From assembly GCA_045586925.1 (NCBI GenBank), contig JAZNBG010000010.1:1-33185 (forward strand): 33,185 nt of DNA, in the 5' to 3' direction. Numbering within the stretch: the first letter of the stretch is position 1; each line of letters opens with the position of its first letter. The DNA comes from SIG440 sp045586925 (lineage in GTDB: Bacteria > Bacillota > Clostridia > Monoglobales > Monoglobaceae). The notes beneath the pieces were generated by a model. It saw only the letters and a list, made by a program, of their open reading frames with translations. It was not told the DNA's origin and did not search any database. This document shows positions 22,647 through 31,094 of the stretch, piece after piece. The position numbers and the translations under genes are program-made.

Positions 22647-23354
22647 TTATTCCCCAAAAAGCAAATACTGAGCAAGTCTATCAGGAAAATTGACTGTCAT
22701 ACCATCCACGCCAAATCGACACATCCTCTTCATAAGAAGAACATTAAACACGCCCCACGCTCTTACACCAAGACCGCTCTCTCTGAGTTTTTTCATCAAA
22801 TCTTCTGTGATAAATTCGGCTTTAGGTGCCATTTCCTCGCCGGAGATGCTGAGCAGTTTTTCTATCTCTGCCTCTCCAACACTATCTGTAAGCCAACCAA
22901 TTCTTGCGGTAGAATCTAATTCTTTGATCTTCTTTATGTATTCAAATTCAAAGCTTGTAAATGTGGTTTTGTCAAAAACTCCAAACTCTTTTATCATCGC
23001 AAGGGTTTCTTCTTCTACACCCTCGCCTTTAAGTTCTATTGCAAACTTTATATCATAAGCTGAAAACTTTTCCAAAAACTCTCTTAATGTAATAATTCTG
23101 TCATAAAAGCCTGTAACGCTGTTGCCATACACCTTTACTGATTTCAATTCTTCAAATGTATAGTCCGAAAGCTTTCCCGTTTTGTCGGTAGCCCTGTCTA
23201 AAGTGCCGTCGTGAAACAAAACCAAAACTCCGTCCTTTGTTCTTTGAACGTCTGTTTCTATTCCGTTTGCGCCTTGTGCCAATCCCATATAAAATGAAGA
23301 CAGTGTGTTTTCAGGTGCATATTCGCTTGCTCCTCTGTGTGCATAATTAATCAT
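22647..23354 (-). CDS. Glycerophosphodiester phosphodiesterase (GDPD family)
   Basis: A 235-residue TIM-barrel phosphodiesterase that cleaves glycerophosphodiesters, releasing glycerol-3-phosphate. Catalytic and calcium-binding residues are visible: His6 in AHRGASEYAPENT, Glu33 and Asp35 in GIETDVQ, and His48 in LFHDGTLDR. ELKGEG supplies a further acid. There is no signal peptide, so it is cytoplasmic like the GlpQ/UgpQ-type intracellular enzymes. The start at 23354 is chosen because AAAGGGG lies about ten bases upstream; in-frame ATGs at 23363 and 23384 would sit on or before that site. It is 32 bases after the MBL hydrolase gene. Confidence 0.94.
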   Translation of the reverse strand: MINYAHRGASEYAPENTLSSFYMGLAQGANGIETDVQRTKDGVLVLFHDGTLDRATDKTGKLSDYTFEELKSVKVYGNSVTGFYDRIITLREFLEKFSAYDIKFAIELKGEGVEEETLAMIKEFGVFDKTTFTSFEFEYIKKIKELDSTARIGWLTDSVGEAEIEKLLSISGEEMAPKAEFITEDLMKKLRESGLGVRAWGVFNVLLMKRMCRFGVDGMTVNFPDRLAQYLLFGE

Positions 23355-23386
23355 TATATTCATTCCCCTTTCAAATTTGTACATTT

Positions 23387-24181
23387 TTAATCTTCGTTTA
23401 TCATTTCATAATACATTTGTATACGCTTTGTAAGAAATTTCTTCCACGCAGTACCATCTATAAAAGGATTAAAACTGTCTGTTATTTGTGCTCCTTTTCC
23501 TATGGTATCATTATTCCAAACGTGATTACCCAGCAGAATATCAACCGGCTCGTCAATAAAGCCTTCAATTGCAGGAACAAATTTTTCTCTCAATTCGATA
23601 GGAAATCCATCTTTTTCAAGACTTTTCTTAGTCATTGCTTTAAGCCCCACACCACCGTGCATTGCCGCTCTTAATGTTTGTTTTCCGTCTGTAACGTCAA
23701 AGAAAAGTGCTTTTGTTCCCGGAGTGTGTCCCGGTGCATCCCTGAACAGAATTTTTGTGTTGCCAAGTTCTATAACATCTCCATCGGAAATTAGAACATC
23801 AGGTTCAAACGCTTCATAATACTCTGTTCCAACTACACCGGCGTGAGCAGTATCCCTTGTTCCGTTTGCCGCACCGACATCTTCCTTACCTATAAAGGTT
23901 TTTGCCCCCGTGAGTTCCACCAAAGCCCTTGCAGCACCAAGATGATCATAATGACCATGTGTGAGTACTATGTATTTTATATCCTTAATTTTAAACCCAA
24001 GCTCACATATGTTGTTGATTACAAGATAAAGGCTTTGAGGATAGCCGGGGTCTATAACAATAAGACCATCCCCTGTATCAACCAAATGAGTAGATGCCGG
24101 CTGTGTGCCAACAAAGTAGAGGTTTCCAAAAATTTTAAATGGGTTTGTGTAACCTTCCCACGGATGAAAAACATTTGCCAT
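23387..24181 (-). CDS. Metallo-beta-lactamase fold hydrolase
   Basis: A 264-residue MBL-fold protein. The dinuclear metal motif HGHYDH is at 75-80; the third-site His is in DAPGHTPG and the fourth in the LLGNHVWNN segment. There is no signal peptide. The layout, with a long insert between the last two metal ligands, resembles MBL hydrolases of the B3-like or quorum-quenching class, but substrate and reaction are unknown. It has a strong AGGAGAGG site and is flanked by GDPD (32 bases downstream) and a dUTPase (39 bases upstream). A secreted antibiotic-resistance enzyme is unlikely because it lacks an export signal. Confidence 0.9.
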   Translation of the reverse strand: MANVFHPWEGYTNPFKIFGNLYFVGTQPASTHLVDTGDGLIVIDPGYPQSLYLVINNICELGFKIKDIKYIVLTHGHYDHLGAARALVELTGAKTFIGKEDVGAANGTRDTAHAGVVGTEYYEAFEPDVLISDGDVIELGNTKILFRDAPGHTPGTKALFFDVTDGKQTLRAAMHGGVGLKAMTKKSLEKDGFPIELREKFVPAIEGFIDEPVDILLGNHVWNNDTIGKGAQITDSFNPFIDGTAWKKFLTKRIQMYYEMINED

Positions 24182-24220
24182 AACAATCCTCTCCTTTTAT
24201 AATCTATATATTTATTGTTC

Positions 24221-24727
24221 CTATCTTGATGTTGACCCAAAGCCGCCGTTGCGCACTTCGGTTGCATCATCGTCAACTGTGATGCCGTATTCCACAAAAA
24301 CACCCTGCGCAAAGGCATCACCCTTACTGATAATCAATGTTTTACCCTCACAGGAATCGTTTGTAACCTTAATAAAAATATGACCCTCATTGTCCGAGTA
24401 ATAGTAATCGCTGTCAATAATACCAACAGTGTTATTAAGCTGCAGGCGGTATTTAAAGCCCAGACCGCTTCGGGGATAAACCTTCAGCACCCAACCATCA
24501 TCAATTTTAACCCTTATCCCCGTTGCCATTGTTGCAGTTTCGCCCGGTTTCAGTTTCACATCCTTAAGAGCATAAAAGTCATAGCCTGCCGAGCCTTTGG
24601 TGGCACGTTTTGGCATTTTTATCTCATCATAGGCATCATACATACCAATTCCTGTATTAAATGCATCCATCCATCCAAGAACAAACTGTTCGCGACTTAC
24701 CTTTTCAAATTTTGCAATCTTTTTCAT
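24221..24727 (-). CDS. dut: dUTPase-family nucleotidohydrolase
   Basis: A 168-residue trimeric-type dUTPase, which hydrolyses dUTP to dUMP and pyrophosphate. The five family motifs are recognisable: GSAGYDFYAL (46-54), PRSGLGFKY (85-93), GIIDSDYY with catalytic Asp105, GDAFAQGVF, and a C-terminal GGFGSTSR arm. Two features differ from classical Dut: an N-terminal extension of about 35 residues before motif 1 (KVSREQFVLGWMDAF), and an insert in motif 3 (DYYYSDNEGH instead of DYRGE). This is the form found in some Clostridia and phages. It lies 13 bases after the DUF554 gene. No other phage genes are nearby, so a chromosomal housekeeping role is the simpler reading. Confidence 0.92.
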   Translation of the reverse strand: MKKIAKFEKVSREQFVLGWMDAFNTGIGMYDAYDEIKMPKRATKGSAGYDFYALKDVKLKPGETATMATGIRVKIDDGWVLKVYPRSGLGFKYRLQLNNTVGIIDSDYYYSDNEGHIFIKVTNDSCEGKTLIISKGDAFAQGVFVEYGITVDDDATEVRNGGFGSTSR

Positions 24728-24740
24728 AGTGTATATCTCC

Positions 24741-25442
24741 TTATACTATATAATTCCACAATTCTATAATCCAATAAATTGCAATTGGCATAAAAATTGC
24801 AGGAACATAATTCATCACTTTAAGGTTTGTTATCTTCAGCATATTAAAGCTTAACCCCACAATCAAAAGCGAGCCTACACAGGTCATCTCGGCAATAATC
24901 ACTTCTGTAAGAATAGGTTCCAAAAATCCTGCACATAGCGTTATTGCCCCCTGATATGCAAGAACAAATAACGAAGACAGCATAACGCCAAAGCCCATAG
25001 TAGACGCAAGTACCATTGCAGCAATGCAGTCGATTAACGACTTTGCAAAAAGTGTCTCGTGATTGCCCGAAATACCGCTTTGCAAAGAGCCTACAATTGT
25101 CATCGCCCCGACACAAAACAACAGACTTGCCGCAACAAAGCCACGAGATATTGCTCCCTTTTCGCCATTTTTGCTGACCTTTTTTTCAAGATAATCACCC
25201 AATTTGCCAAGTCGTGCATCAAGGTCTAGTCCCTCTCCTATCAGCGTTCCAAGTGCCATTGATAAAATAACAACCAGAACATTCTGACATTCAAAAGCAC
25301 CGCTTATGCCAATATACATAACGCAAAGTGCCAAAGCACTCATTATACTTAAATTCATTTTGGGGGATAAGCCCCTTTTAACAATCATACCAACACCGCT
25401 GCCAAGTATTACAGCAACGCAGTTGACCCATGTGCCAAGCAT
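24741..25442 (-). CDS. DUF554 family membrane protein
   Basis: A 233-residue protein with about seven hydrophobic segments. It matches the DUF554/YdfK/YqgA family through its opening GTWVNCVAVILGSGVG, the TLIGEGLDLDARL loop near residue 70, the CVGAMTIVGSLQSG motif and the PAIFMPI end. The family is conserved in Bacillota; its function is not established, though a transport role has been proposed. It lies 21 bases after the UgtP-like gene and 13 before the dUTPase, so it is probably part of the same transcript. Confidence 0.93.
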   Translation of the reverse strand: MLGTWVNCVAVILGSGVGMIVKRGLSPKMNLSIMSALALCVMYIGISGAFECQNVLVVILSMALGTLIGEGLDLDARLGKLGDYLEKKVSKNGEKGAISRGFVAASLLFCVGAMTIVGSLQSGISGNHETLFAKSLIDCIAAMVLASTMGFGVMLSSLFVLAYQGAITLCAGFLEPILTEVIIAEMTCVGSLLIVGLSFNMLKITNLKVMNYVPAIFMPIAIYWIIELWNYIV

Positions 25443-25463
25443 AGTAAAAATCCTTTCTTTAAA

Positions 25464-26576
25464 TCAGCCATTATTACTAATTTTCAAAATAAAATCGACA
25501 AAATCACGTGTCGCATTTGGTTTTCCTAAAAACTCAACCATCTCACGCATATTTTTAAGTCTGATATCGTTTGAAAAAATCTGGAACAACGCCTCATCAA
25601 TTGGAAAGGTAGAGCTTATTTTAAGTGCCGCTCCGTTGTTCAGTAAAAATTCTACATTCCTGTCTTCCTGCCCGGGAATGGGATTTGCCATTAACATCGG
25701 CAGACCCTTTGCCAGAGCCTCACTGGTGGTAAGCCCGCCCGGCTTGGTAACAATACAATCAGCGGCATCCATAAACAAATCAACCTTGTCAGAAAAACCG
25801 TAATTATATATTTTGTGACGGAATTCGGTTTTATCAATCTTTTGCTTTAACCTTTCGTTATATCCGCAAACCGAAATAATCTGAAAATCAAGATTAGATT
25901 TATCAAGAGTCTTAATCATTCTTCCGATTTTACCGTAGCCCATACTGCCACCCATAACAAGAATGGTTCTTTTATTTTCAATGTCCAATAGTGCACGGGC
26001 ATATTCTTTTTCATTTTTCTTTGCAAATTTGGGATTAATAGGAATGCCTATAGGAACAATTTCATCAATGTCAATTCCCTTTTTAATTGCCTGATTATTG
26101 AGAAGATCGCTGGCTGTTATATAATAATCCATAGGCGCATCCTCCCAATATGGATGCATTGTAAAGTCAGTAACAATCCCTACTGTTTTTATTCCCGCAT
26201 CCAGTTTGTTTGCCACATAGCTTACCATAATAGCAGCAAAAACGTGGGTACAAATAATCACATCAGGTCTGTAATCCTCCACAAACTTAACCAGCTTTCG
26301 TGCCAGAATTCCATTAAGAAACTTAACAAGAACGCTGTCACGGCTGTCAGCATCACGCTTTTCAACCAATCTGTATCCCTTTGCATAAACCTTGGGAAGC
26401 CGCTTGGTTGACACAAGATATCCCTGATTTATGGTTTCTTTAAGCATAGGCGTGATATATTCAAAAGCGTCAATTGCCATTACATCAATACCCTTTTCAT
26501 AAAGGCTATCACTTAAAACATTTGCGACCTGATTGTGTCCCTGACCTGTTGTTACTGTAAAAATCAACGCACGCAT
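25464..26576 (-). CDS. UgtP/MGDG-synthase-type diacylglycerol glycosyltransferase
   Basis: A 370-residue GT28-family enzyme. The N-terminal MGDG-synthase domain opens with RALIFTVTTGQGHN (GQGHN at 11-15), the lipid-binding side. The C-terminal UDP-sugar domain has LVMGGSMGYGKIGRM and VTKPGGLTTSEALAKGLPM. UgtP adds glucose to diacylglycerol, making the glycolipid anchor of lipoteichoic acid. MurG shares the fold but has different motifs. The start at 26576 is chosen because GAGGTG lies about six bases upstream; an upstream in-frame ATG at 26642 overlaps addA. Only 10 bases separate it from addA. Confidence 0.93.
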   Translation of the reverse strand: MRALIFTVTTGQGHNQVANVLSDSLYEKGIDVMAIDAFEYITPMLKETINQGYLVSTKRLPKVYAKGYRLVEKRDADSRDSVLVKFLNGILARKLVKFVEDYRPDVIICTHVFAAIMVSYVANKLDAGIKTVGIVTDFTMHPYWEDAPMDYYITASDLLNNQAIKKGIDIDEIVPIGIPINPKFAKKNEKEYARALLDIENKRTILVMGGSMGYGKIGRMIKTLDKSNLDFQIISVCGYNERLKQKIDKTEFRHKIYNYGFSDKVDLFMDAADCIVTKPGGLTTSEALAKGLPMLMANPIPGQEDRNVEFLLNNGAALKISSTFPIDEALFQIFSNDIRLKNMREMVEFLGKPNATRDFVDFILKISNNG

Positions 26577-26586
26577 CCTTAACACC

Positions 26587-29500
26587 TCACTTTTCTGTAG
26601 GAATAAACTCTCCGCAATCCATAAAATAAAGATAACATTCATCGGGCTCCCTGCCTAAAATATTGGCAAGAGCACGCCTGTAGTATTTCATCTGTACATC
26701 ATATTTTTTTGCTGTAATTTCGGCAGCTTGACGGGTTGTTGCTTTGTCTGTCTTGTAGTCAAGAAGAACAACTTTACCATTCTCTTCGATAAAGAAACAA
26801 TCAATTGTCCCCTGAAGCAGAATGTCCCCTGCACTGCCGTCGCCGTATATCTCATCTGCACTTTCCCTTGTATAAAAACTGAACTCCCTTTCACATCTTG
26901 CTGCCTTTTTCATTCTCTGCCCAATCTCACTCGCAAAAAATCCCGCAATTTTGACGCAATCAACAGCCTCACTTTGAGCCTTGGTAATAATATTTTCAGT
27001 AACCATTTTGGCGATGCAAGCTTTCACGTCTTCGGCAGAATTTATTTCATCGGGACTAAGCCATTGCATTACAAAATGCACAATCGTGCCACGTTCGGCA
27101 CCACTCATTTCACTAAGCTCAAGCATTTTAGAACTCCGCAAGGGTTCAATCAGCGGAACATACTCCCCATCCTCTGCCTGCATACGCTTAACCTCGCTGA
27201 CCGACAGCTTAACCGGCAACCGGCAAAGTTCCTGATTGGGATATATGTATGAAAGTCTTTCACTTACCTGTTCTTCAACACCATAAAAATCTTCCACAGC
27301 CTGTTCTTCCGTATTGGCACTTGTCGAGCTTATTTCGGGAACATCGTCTGCAAATTCATAGACAAAAGTCTTTAAATCAAAGCTTGAACTCCAGTCTGCC
27401 GTGCTTTCGGGGATATCGCAAAAGTTTCGCAAGTTAACCGCTCCGGGATGGGATAAAAACGCTGATGTAAGCCATTCTCTGTAATTATTTCGGCTCCTTA
27501 CATATGCCTCGGGAATACTGCCGTCAGCTCTGCGTACAATCTTTTTGAAAACACTTTCATTGCCGCGATATGTGGCAGTAATAATCAGCTTTTCACGTGC
27601 ACGGGTAAGCGCAACATAAAGAAGGCGCATTTCTTCAGAAATCATATCCTGCTTCAATTTCATACCCACTAAAGTTCTTGGCAAAGACGGGTATCTTACA
27701 CGCATATGTGTATCAACATATTCAATACCCAAGCCAGCCTTTTCGTCCCAGACAATGGTTTTTGATGCATCCTTCAGGTTAAACTGATTTGCTGCACAGG
27801 CAAGCGCCACCACCGGAAACTCAAGACCCTTTGACTTATGAATACTCATCAGGCGTACAACATCCTCACCCTCGCCGAATATCTTTGCCGGAGTCATATC
27901 CTTTTCTTCTGTAATCATTGTATCAATATAATTCATAAAGCTGAATAATCCACTCATTTTGGTATGCTCGAACTCTGTAGCACGTTCTAAAAGAACACGA
28001 AGATTTGCCTGACGTTCCTTACCTGAACTTAATGAGCCAACATAAGCAAAGTACCCAAAATCATAGTATATACTGTAAATCAGTTTGTCAACACCTGAAT
28101 TTTCAGCCGAATAGCGTAATCTATTAAGCGCAGTTATAAATTCATCTGCCTTTCTGTCGCCCATATCTTTTGCGTGCAGAACCACATCATAAAACGAGCC
28201 AGTTCGGCACTCGCTTCGCATATGTGCAAGCTGTGCAGGCGTGAACCCCCACATTGGAGAACGCATAACCGCAATCAATGGTATATCCTGACGTGGATTG
28301 TCAATAATCTGTAAAAACGCCAGAACTGTCTGTATTTCCAGCGACCCAAGATAACTGTGACCTACATCAGAATAAACAGGTATCCCGCTTTCTTCAAAAA
28401 TCCTTTCAAATACTGGCGCAACATCCTTGGTCTTGCGCATAAGAATGACAATGTCACGGTACTGTACAGGGCGCATAGCCTCTGTTTCTTTGTCAAAAAC
28501 CTGCATACCGCTATTGATTATATGCTTTATCCGTTCGGCAATGACTCTTGCTTCAAGTTCATACCGTTCTTCATCGTTGTATCTGCGACCGTCCTTCATA
28601 TCACGGCTGATTAGATGAAATTCAGTACTGCAAAACCCGGTATCGGTATGCTCATTATACGGAAGAGCACCCTGAACAAGATATTCCTCCTCGGTATAGC
28701 GTATGTTGCCAACCTCAGGGGACATAATACGGCTGAAAACAAAATTCACCGTATCAACCACACTGTGACGGCTTCTGAAGTTCTTAAAAAGACGTATCAG
28801 GTGACCCTTTTCATCATCTTCGTCGTAAAGCTTGTATTTGTCGGAAAACAGCTTTGGAACTGCATTTCTGAACTTATAAATGCTCTGTTTAAGATCGCCC
28901 ACCATAAATATATTTGAATTGTCACGGGATACAGTGCTAAAAATCAAATCCTGAACATTGTTGGTATCCTGATACTCATCGACAAGAATATATTTGTATT
29001 TTTCACGCACCTTATCTGCCACCTCGGTGGCATTGCCCCGACTATCCACAAGCAAATTAAGAGCCTGATGCTCAAGGTCGTTAAAATCAAGCAGGCTCTT
29101 TTCCCGCTTCATTTTTGTATAACATCTGTCAAGCATAAATACTATATTTTTTAATGTTCTTACCACAGGGGAAGTGTTTTTTATTCTGGTGATTACAGTA
29201 TCAATATCCGCAGAACAAACTGCCTTCAACTCTTCCATTATCTTTTTGCCCAAATCACGCAAAGCAGTTATTCTTTCCTGAACCATCTTTACCTCTGGCT
29301 CAGGCCTGGTTTTGCCCCTTATTGTGTCATATGAAATACTATATACCGCATCTCTCACCGAGGTATAATCCGCTGTATCCATATGCGAAAATGCCCGATT
29401 AAACTTTTCAGCCTCATTTTCGTAATATGCCTTATATGGGTGGTCAGCGTCAAGATTATTGTCAATATCCTTAAGAATTTGTCTGTATATTTCAAAAAGC

Positions 29501-30174
29501 TCGTCACGGGATTTTTCTACAAAATCCTTTAATGCATTCTGCCAAAGCGATGCTGTGAACTCTCCTGTTCTGGCTGTTTCTTTATATGGTCTTACCGCCT
29601 CGTTTAGCCATTTTGCCGGATAAGGCATACTACGGCTGAATTCGTGTAGTTTTGTCACGGTATCACGCAGGTCGTTGTCGTTTTTTATTCCACCATGACC
29701 CATAACCAAATCAGCAAATGCTAAATCCCTGTCAATATTGCGGTAATATCTCTCAAGCACTCTGTTTAGCGCTTCCTTTATCATAATCTTATTTTCCAGC
29801 TCGCCCGCAAGGGTAAAATCCACAGGCAGGTCTGTCATATGTATATTGCTCTTTAATAAATTAAGACAAAAGGAATGAACTGTGGAAATATTTGCAGAAT
29901 GTATAAGCAATCGTTGCTTTTGCAAATGCTGATTTTCGGGGTTTTCTCTTAAAGCCTTAAGAATTGCTTTTTTAATTTTTTCACGCATTTCACCTGCCGC
30001 CGCATCGGTAAATGTCAGCACAAGAAGCTCGTTTACAGAAACCTTGTCCTTTGTAATCAGCTCGATTATACGCTGAACAAGAACCGCAGTCTTACCCGAA
30101 CCTGCGGCTGCCGCCAGCAAGATATTTTTGCCGCGATATTCAATTGCCTCCTGTTGTTGCGGTGTCCAGCCCAT
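26587..30174 (-). CDS. addA: ATP-dependent helicase/nuclease subunit A
   Basis: A 1195-residue AddA, the 3'-5' helicase and nuclease subunit of the AddAB recombination complex that processes double-strand breaks. Walker A AAAAGSGKTAVL is near residues 21-32, with helicase motifs LVDEYQDTN, GDLKQSIYKFR, MSIHKSKGLEFPVV and VALTRAREKL. The C-terminal RecB-family nuclease motif LLDYKTDKA has its Asp at about 1139. Full length with no break. The start ATG at 30174 is favoured because GAGG at 30183-30186 is eight bases away; a GTG two codons earlier would be too close. Its partner addB, usually immediately upstream, is not in the window: the upstream genes are an RluA-family synthase and mnmG. Confidence 0.97.
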   Translation of the reverse strand: MGWTPQQQEAIEYRGKNILLAAAAGSGKTAVLVQRIIELITKDKVSVNELLVLTFTDAAAGEMREKIKKAILKALRENPENQHLQKQRLLIHSANISTVHSFCLNLLKSNIHMTDLPVDFTLAGELENKIMIKEALNRVLERYYRNIDRDLAFADLVMGHGGIKNDNDLRDTVTKLHEFSRSMPYPAKWLNEAVRPYKETARTGEFTASLWQNALKDFVEKSRDELFEIYRQILKDIDNNLDADHPYKAYYENEAEKFNRAFSHMDTADYTSVRDAVYSISYDTIRGKTRPEPEVKMVQERITALRDLGKKIMEELKAVCSADIDTVITRIKNTSPVVRTLKNIVFMLDRCYTKMKREKSLLDFNDLEHQALNLLVDSRGNATEVADKVREKYKYILVDEYQDTNNVQDLIFSTVSRDNSNIFMVGDLKQSIYKFRNAVPKLFSDKYKLYDEDDEKGHLIRLFKNFRSRHSVVDTVNFVFSRIMSPEVGNIRYTEEEYLVQGALPYNEHTDTGFCSTEFHLISRDMKDGRRYNDEERYELEARVIAERIKHIINSGMQVFDKETEAMRPVQYRDIVILMRKTKDVAPVFERIFEESGIPVYSDVGHSYLGSLEIQTVLAFLQIIDNPRQDIPLIAVMRSPMWGFTPAQLAHMRSECRTGSFYDVVLHAKDMGDRKADEFITALNRLRYSAENSGVDKLIYSIYYDFGYFAYVGSLSSGKERQANLRVLLERATEFEHTKMSGLFSFMNYIDTMITEEKDMTPAKIFGEGEDVVRLMSIHKSKGLEFPVVALACAANQFNLKDASKTIVWDEKAGLGIEYVDTHMRVRYPSLPRTLVGMKLKQDMISEEMRLLYVALTRAREKLIITATYRGNESVFKKIVRRADGSIPEAYVRSRNNYREWLTSAFLSHPGAVNLRNFCDIPESTADWSSSFDLKTFVYEFADDVPEISSTSANTEEQAVEDFYGVEEQVSERLSYIYPNQELCRLPVKLSVSEVKRMQAEDGEYVPLIEPLRSSKMLELSEMSGAERGTIVHFVMQWLSPDEINSAEDVKACIAKMVTENIITKAQSEAVDCVKIAGFFASEIGQRMKKAARCEREFSFYTRESADEIYGDGSAGDILLQGTIDCFFIEENGKVVLLDYKTDKATTRQAAEITAKKYDVQMKYYRRALANILGREPDECYLYFMDCGEFIPTEK

Positions 30175-30186
30175 ATCCACTACCTC

Positions 30187-31083
30187 TTATTTCTTTTCAA
30201 TTACTTTGCCCGCCAAATATCCAAGCTCACCTGATGAAGTTTTAAAATCAAACTCAACCTTATATGCCCTGAGGTTTTGAAAGTCACATCTACCGTTTTT
30301 CTGCGCTCCATATTTCACATCCCCCACAAGAGGGCAGCCTAAGTGCGCAAAGCTTGTGCGAATCTGATGTGTACGCCCGGTAAGCAACTGAACCTCAACA
30401 TTTCCTTCATCATCTATCTTTTTGTAATGTGTTTCACAATACTTTGACCCATCCAGCTCTTTGTCATAAAAGTAAATCTTTCGCTCTGCCTCGTTTTTTA
30501 TGGTATATCCGCAAATTCTGCCGCTATCCTCCAACAAATGCGGATTTTCAACCTTAAGCATATAATACTTGTTTATCTCACGATTGCGGATTTTTTCGTT
30601 TATAATTCTTAATGCAGCCGCATTTTTTGCCGCAATCACAAGTCCCGATGTGTTTCTGTCAATGCGGTTGCAAAGGCTTGGCGCAAAGGTATGTTCTTCA
30701 GTTGGATTGTACTCGCCTTTTTGGTAAAGATATGCCTGAATATTGTCAAGCAGACATCCCTTCTCACCATGGGCAACCATACCCGATGGTTTATCAGCAA
30801 CAAGAATATTTTTATCCTCGTATACAACATCAAGCTGAACCGGATTTTTCAAATATTCAGATATGGTTGTTTCCTCGTTGAAAAACTCATCATTAATGTA
30901 CAGTTCCAGAATGTCACCTTCCTGCAACTGATATGAATTTTCCTCTCTTTTACCGTTTATCTTGACTCTTTTTTTCCTCAGCCACTTGTAAATCATACCC
31001 ATTGATGCACCGGTCAGCAGTTTTGAAAGATACTTATCAAGTCTTTGTCCTGCATCATTTGAGCCTGCAATAAATCTCTTCAT
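30187..31083 (-). CDS. RluA-family 23S rRNA pseudouridine synthase
   Basis: A 298-residue protein that converts uridine to pseudouridine in rRNA or tRNA. Residues about 13-75 form an S4 RNA-binding domain (QRLDKYLSKLL). The catalytic domain follows, with catalytic Asp142 in the hallmark NRIDRNTSGL and the conserved LLTGRTHQIR and CPLVGDVKYG segments. It is of the RluC/RluD type, but which uridine it modifies cannot be told. It starts 11 bases after mnmG and ends 12 bases before the preferred addA start, so all three are likely co-transcribed. Confidence 0.95.
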   Translation of the reverse strand: MKRFIAGSNDAGQRLDKYLSKLLTGASMGMIYKWLRKKRVKINGKREENSYQLQEGDILELYINDEFFNEETTISEYLKNPVQLDVVYEDKNILVADKPSGMVAHGEKGCLLDNIQAYLYQKGEYNPTEEHTFAPSLCNRIDRNTSGLVIAAKNAAALRIINEKIRNREINKYYMLKVENPHLLEDSGRICGYTIKNEAERKIYFYDKELDGSKYCETHYKKIDDEGNVEVQLLTGRTHQIRTSFAHLGCPLVGDVKYGAQKNGRCDFQNLRAYKVEFDFKTSSGELGYLAGKVIEKK

Positions 31084-31094
31084 AATTTCACCGT

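Noticed and set aside
23387..24181. Metallo-beta-lactamase antibiotic resistance gene
   Set aside because: No signal peptide and no resistance context; the MBL fold alone does not indicate beta-lactamase activity.
24221..24727. Prophage remnant suggested by the phage-like dUTPase
   Set aside because: No integrase, structural, lysis or replication genes of phage type are nearby, and the flanks are ordinary chromosomal genes.
26728..27252. 174-residue plus-strand open frame opposite the end of addA
   Set aside because: Opposes the conserved nuclease domain of AddA; no supporting signals.
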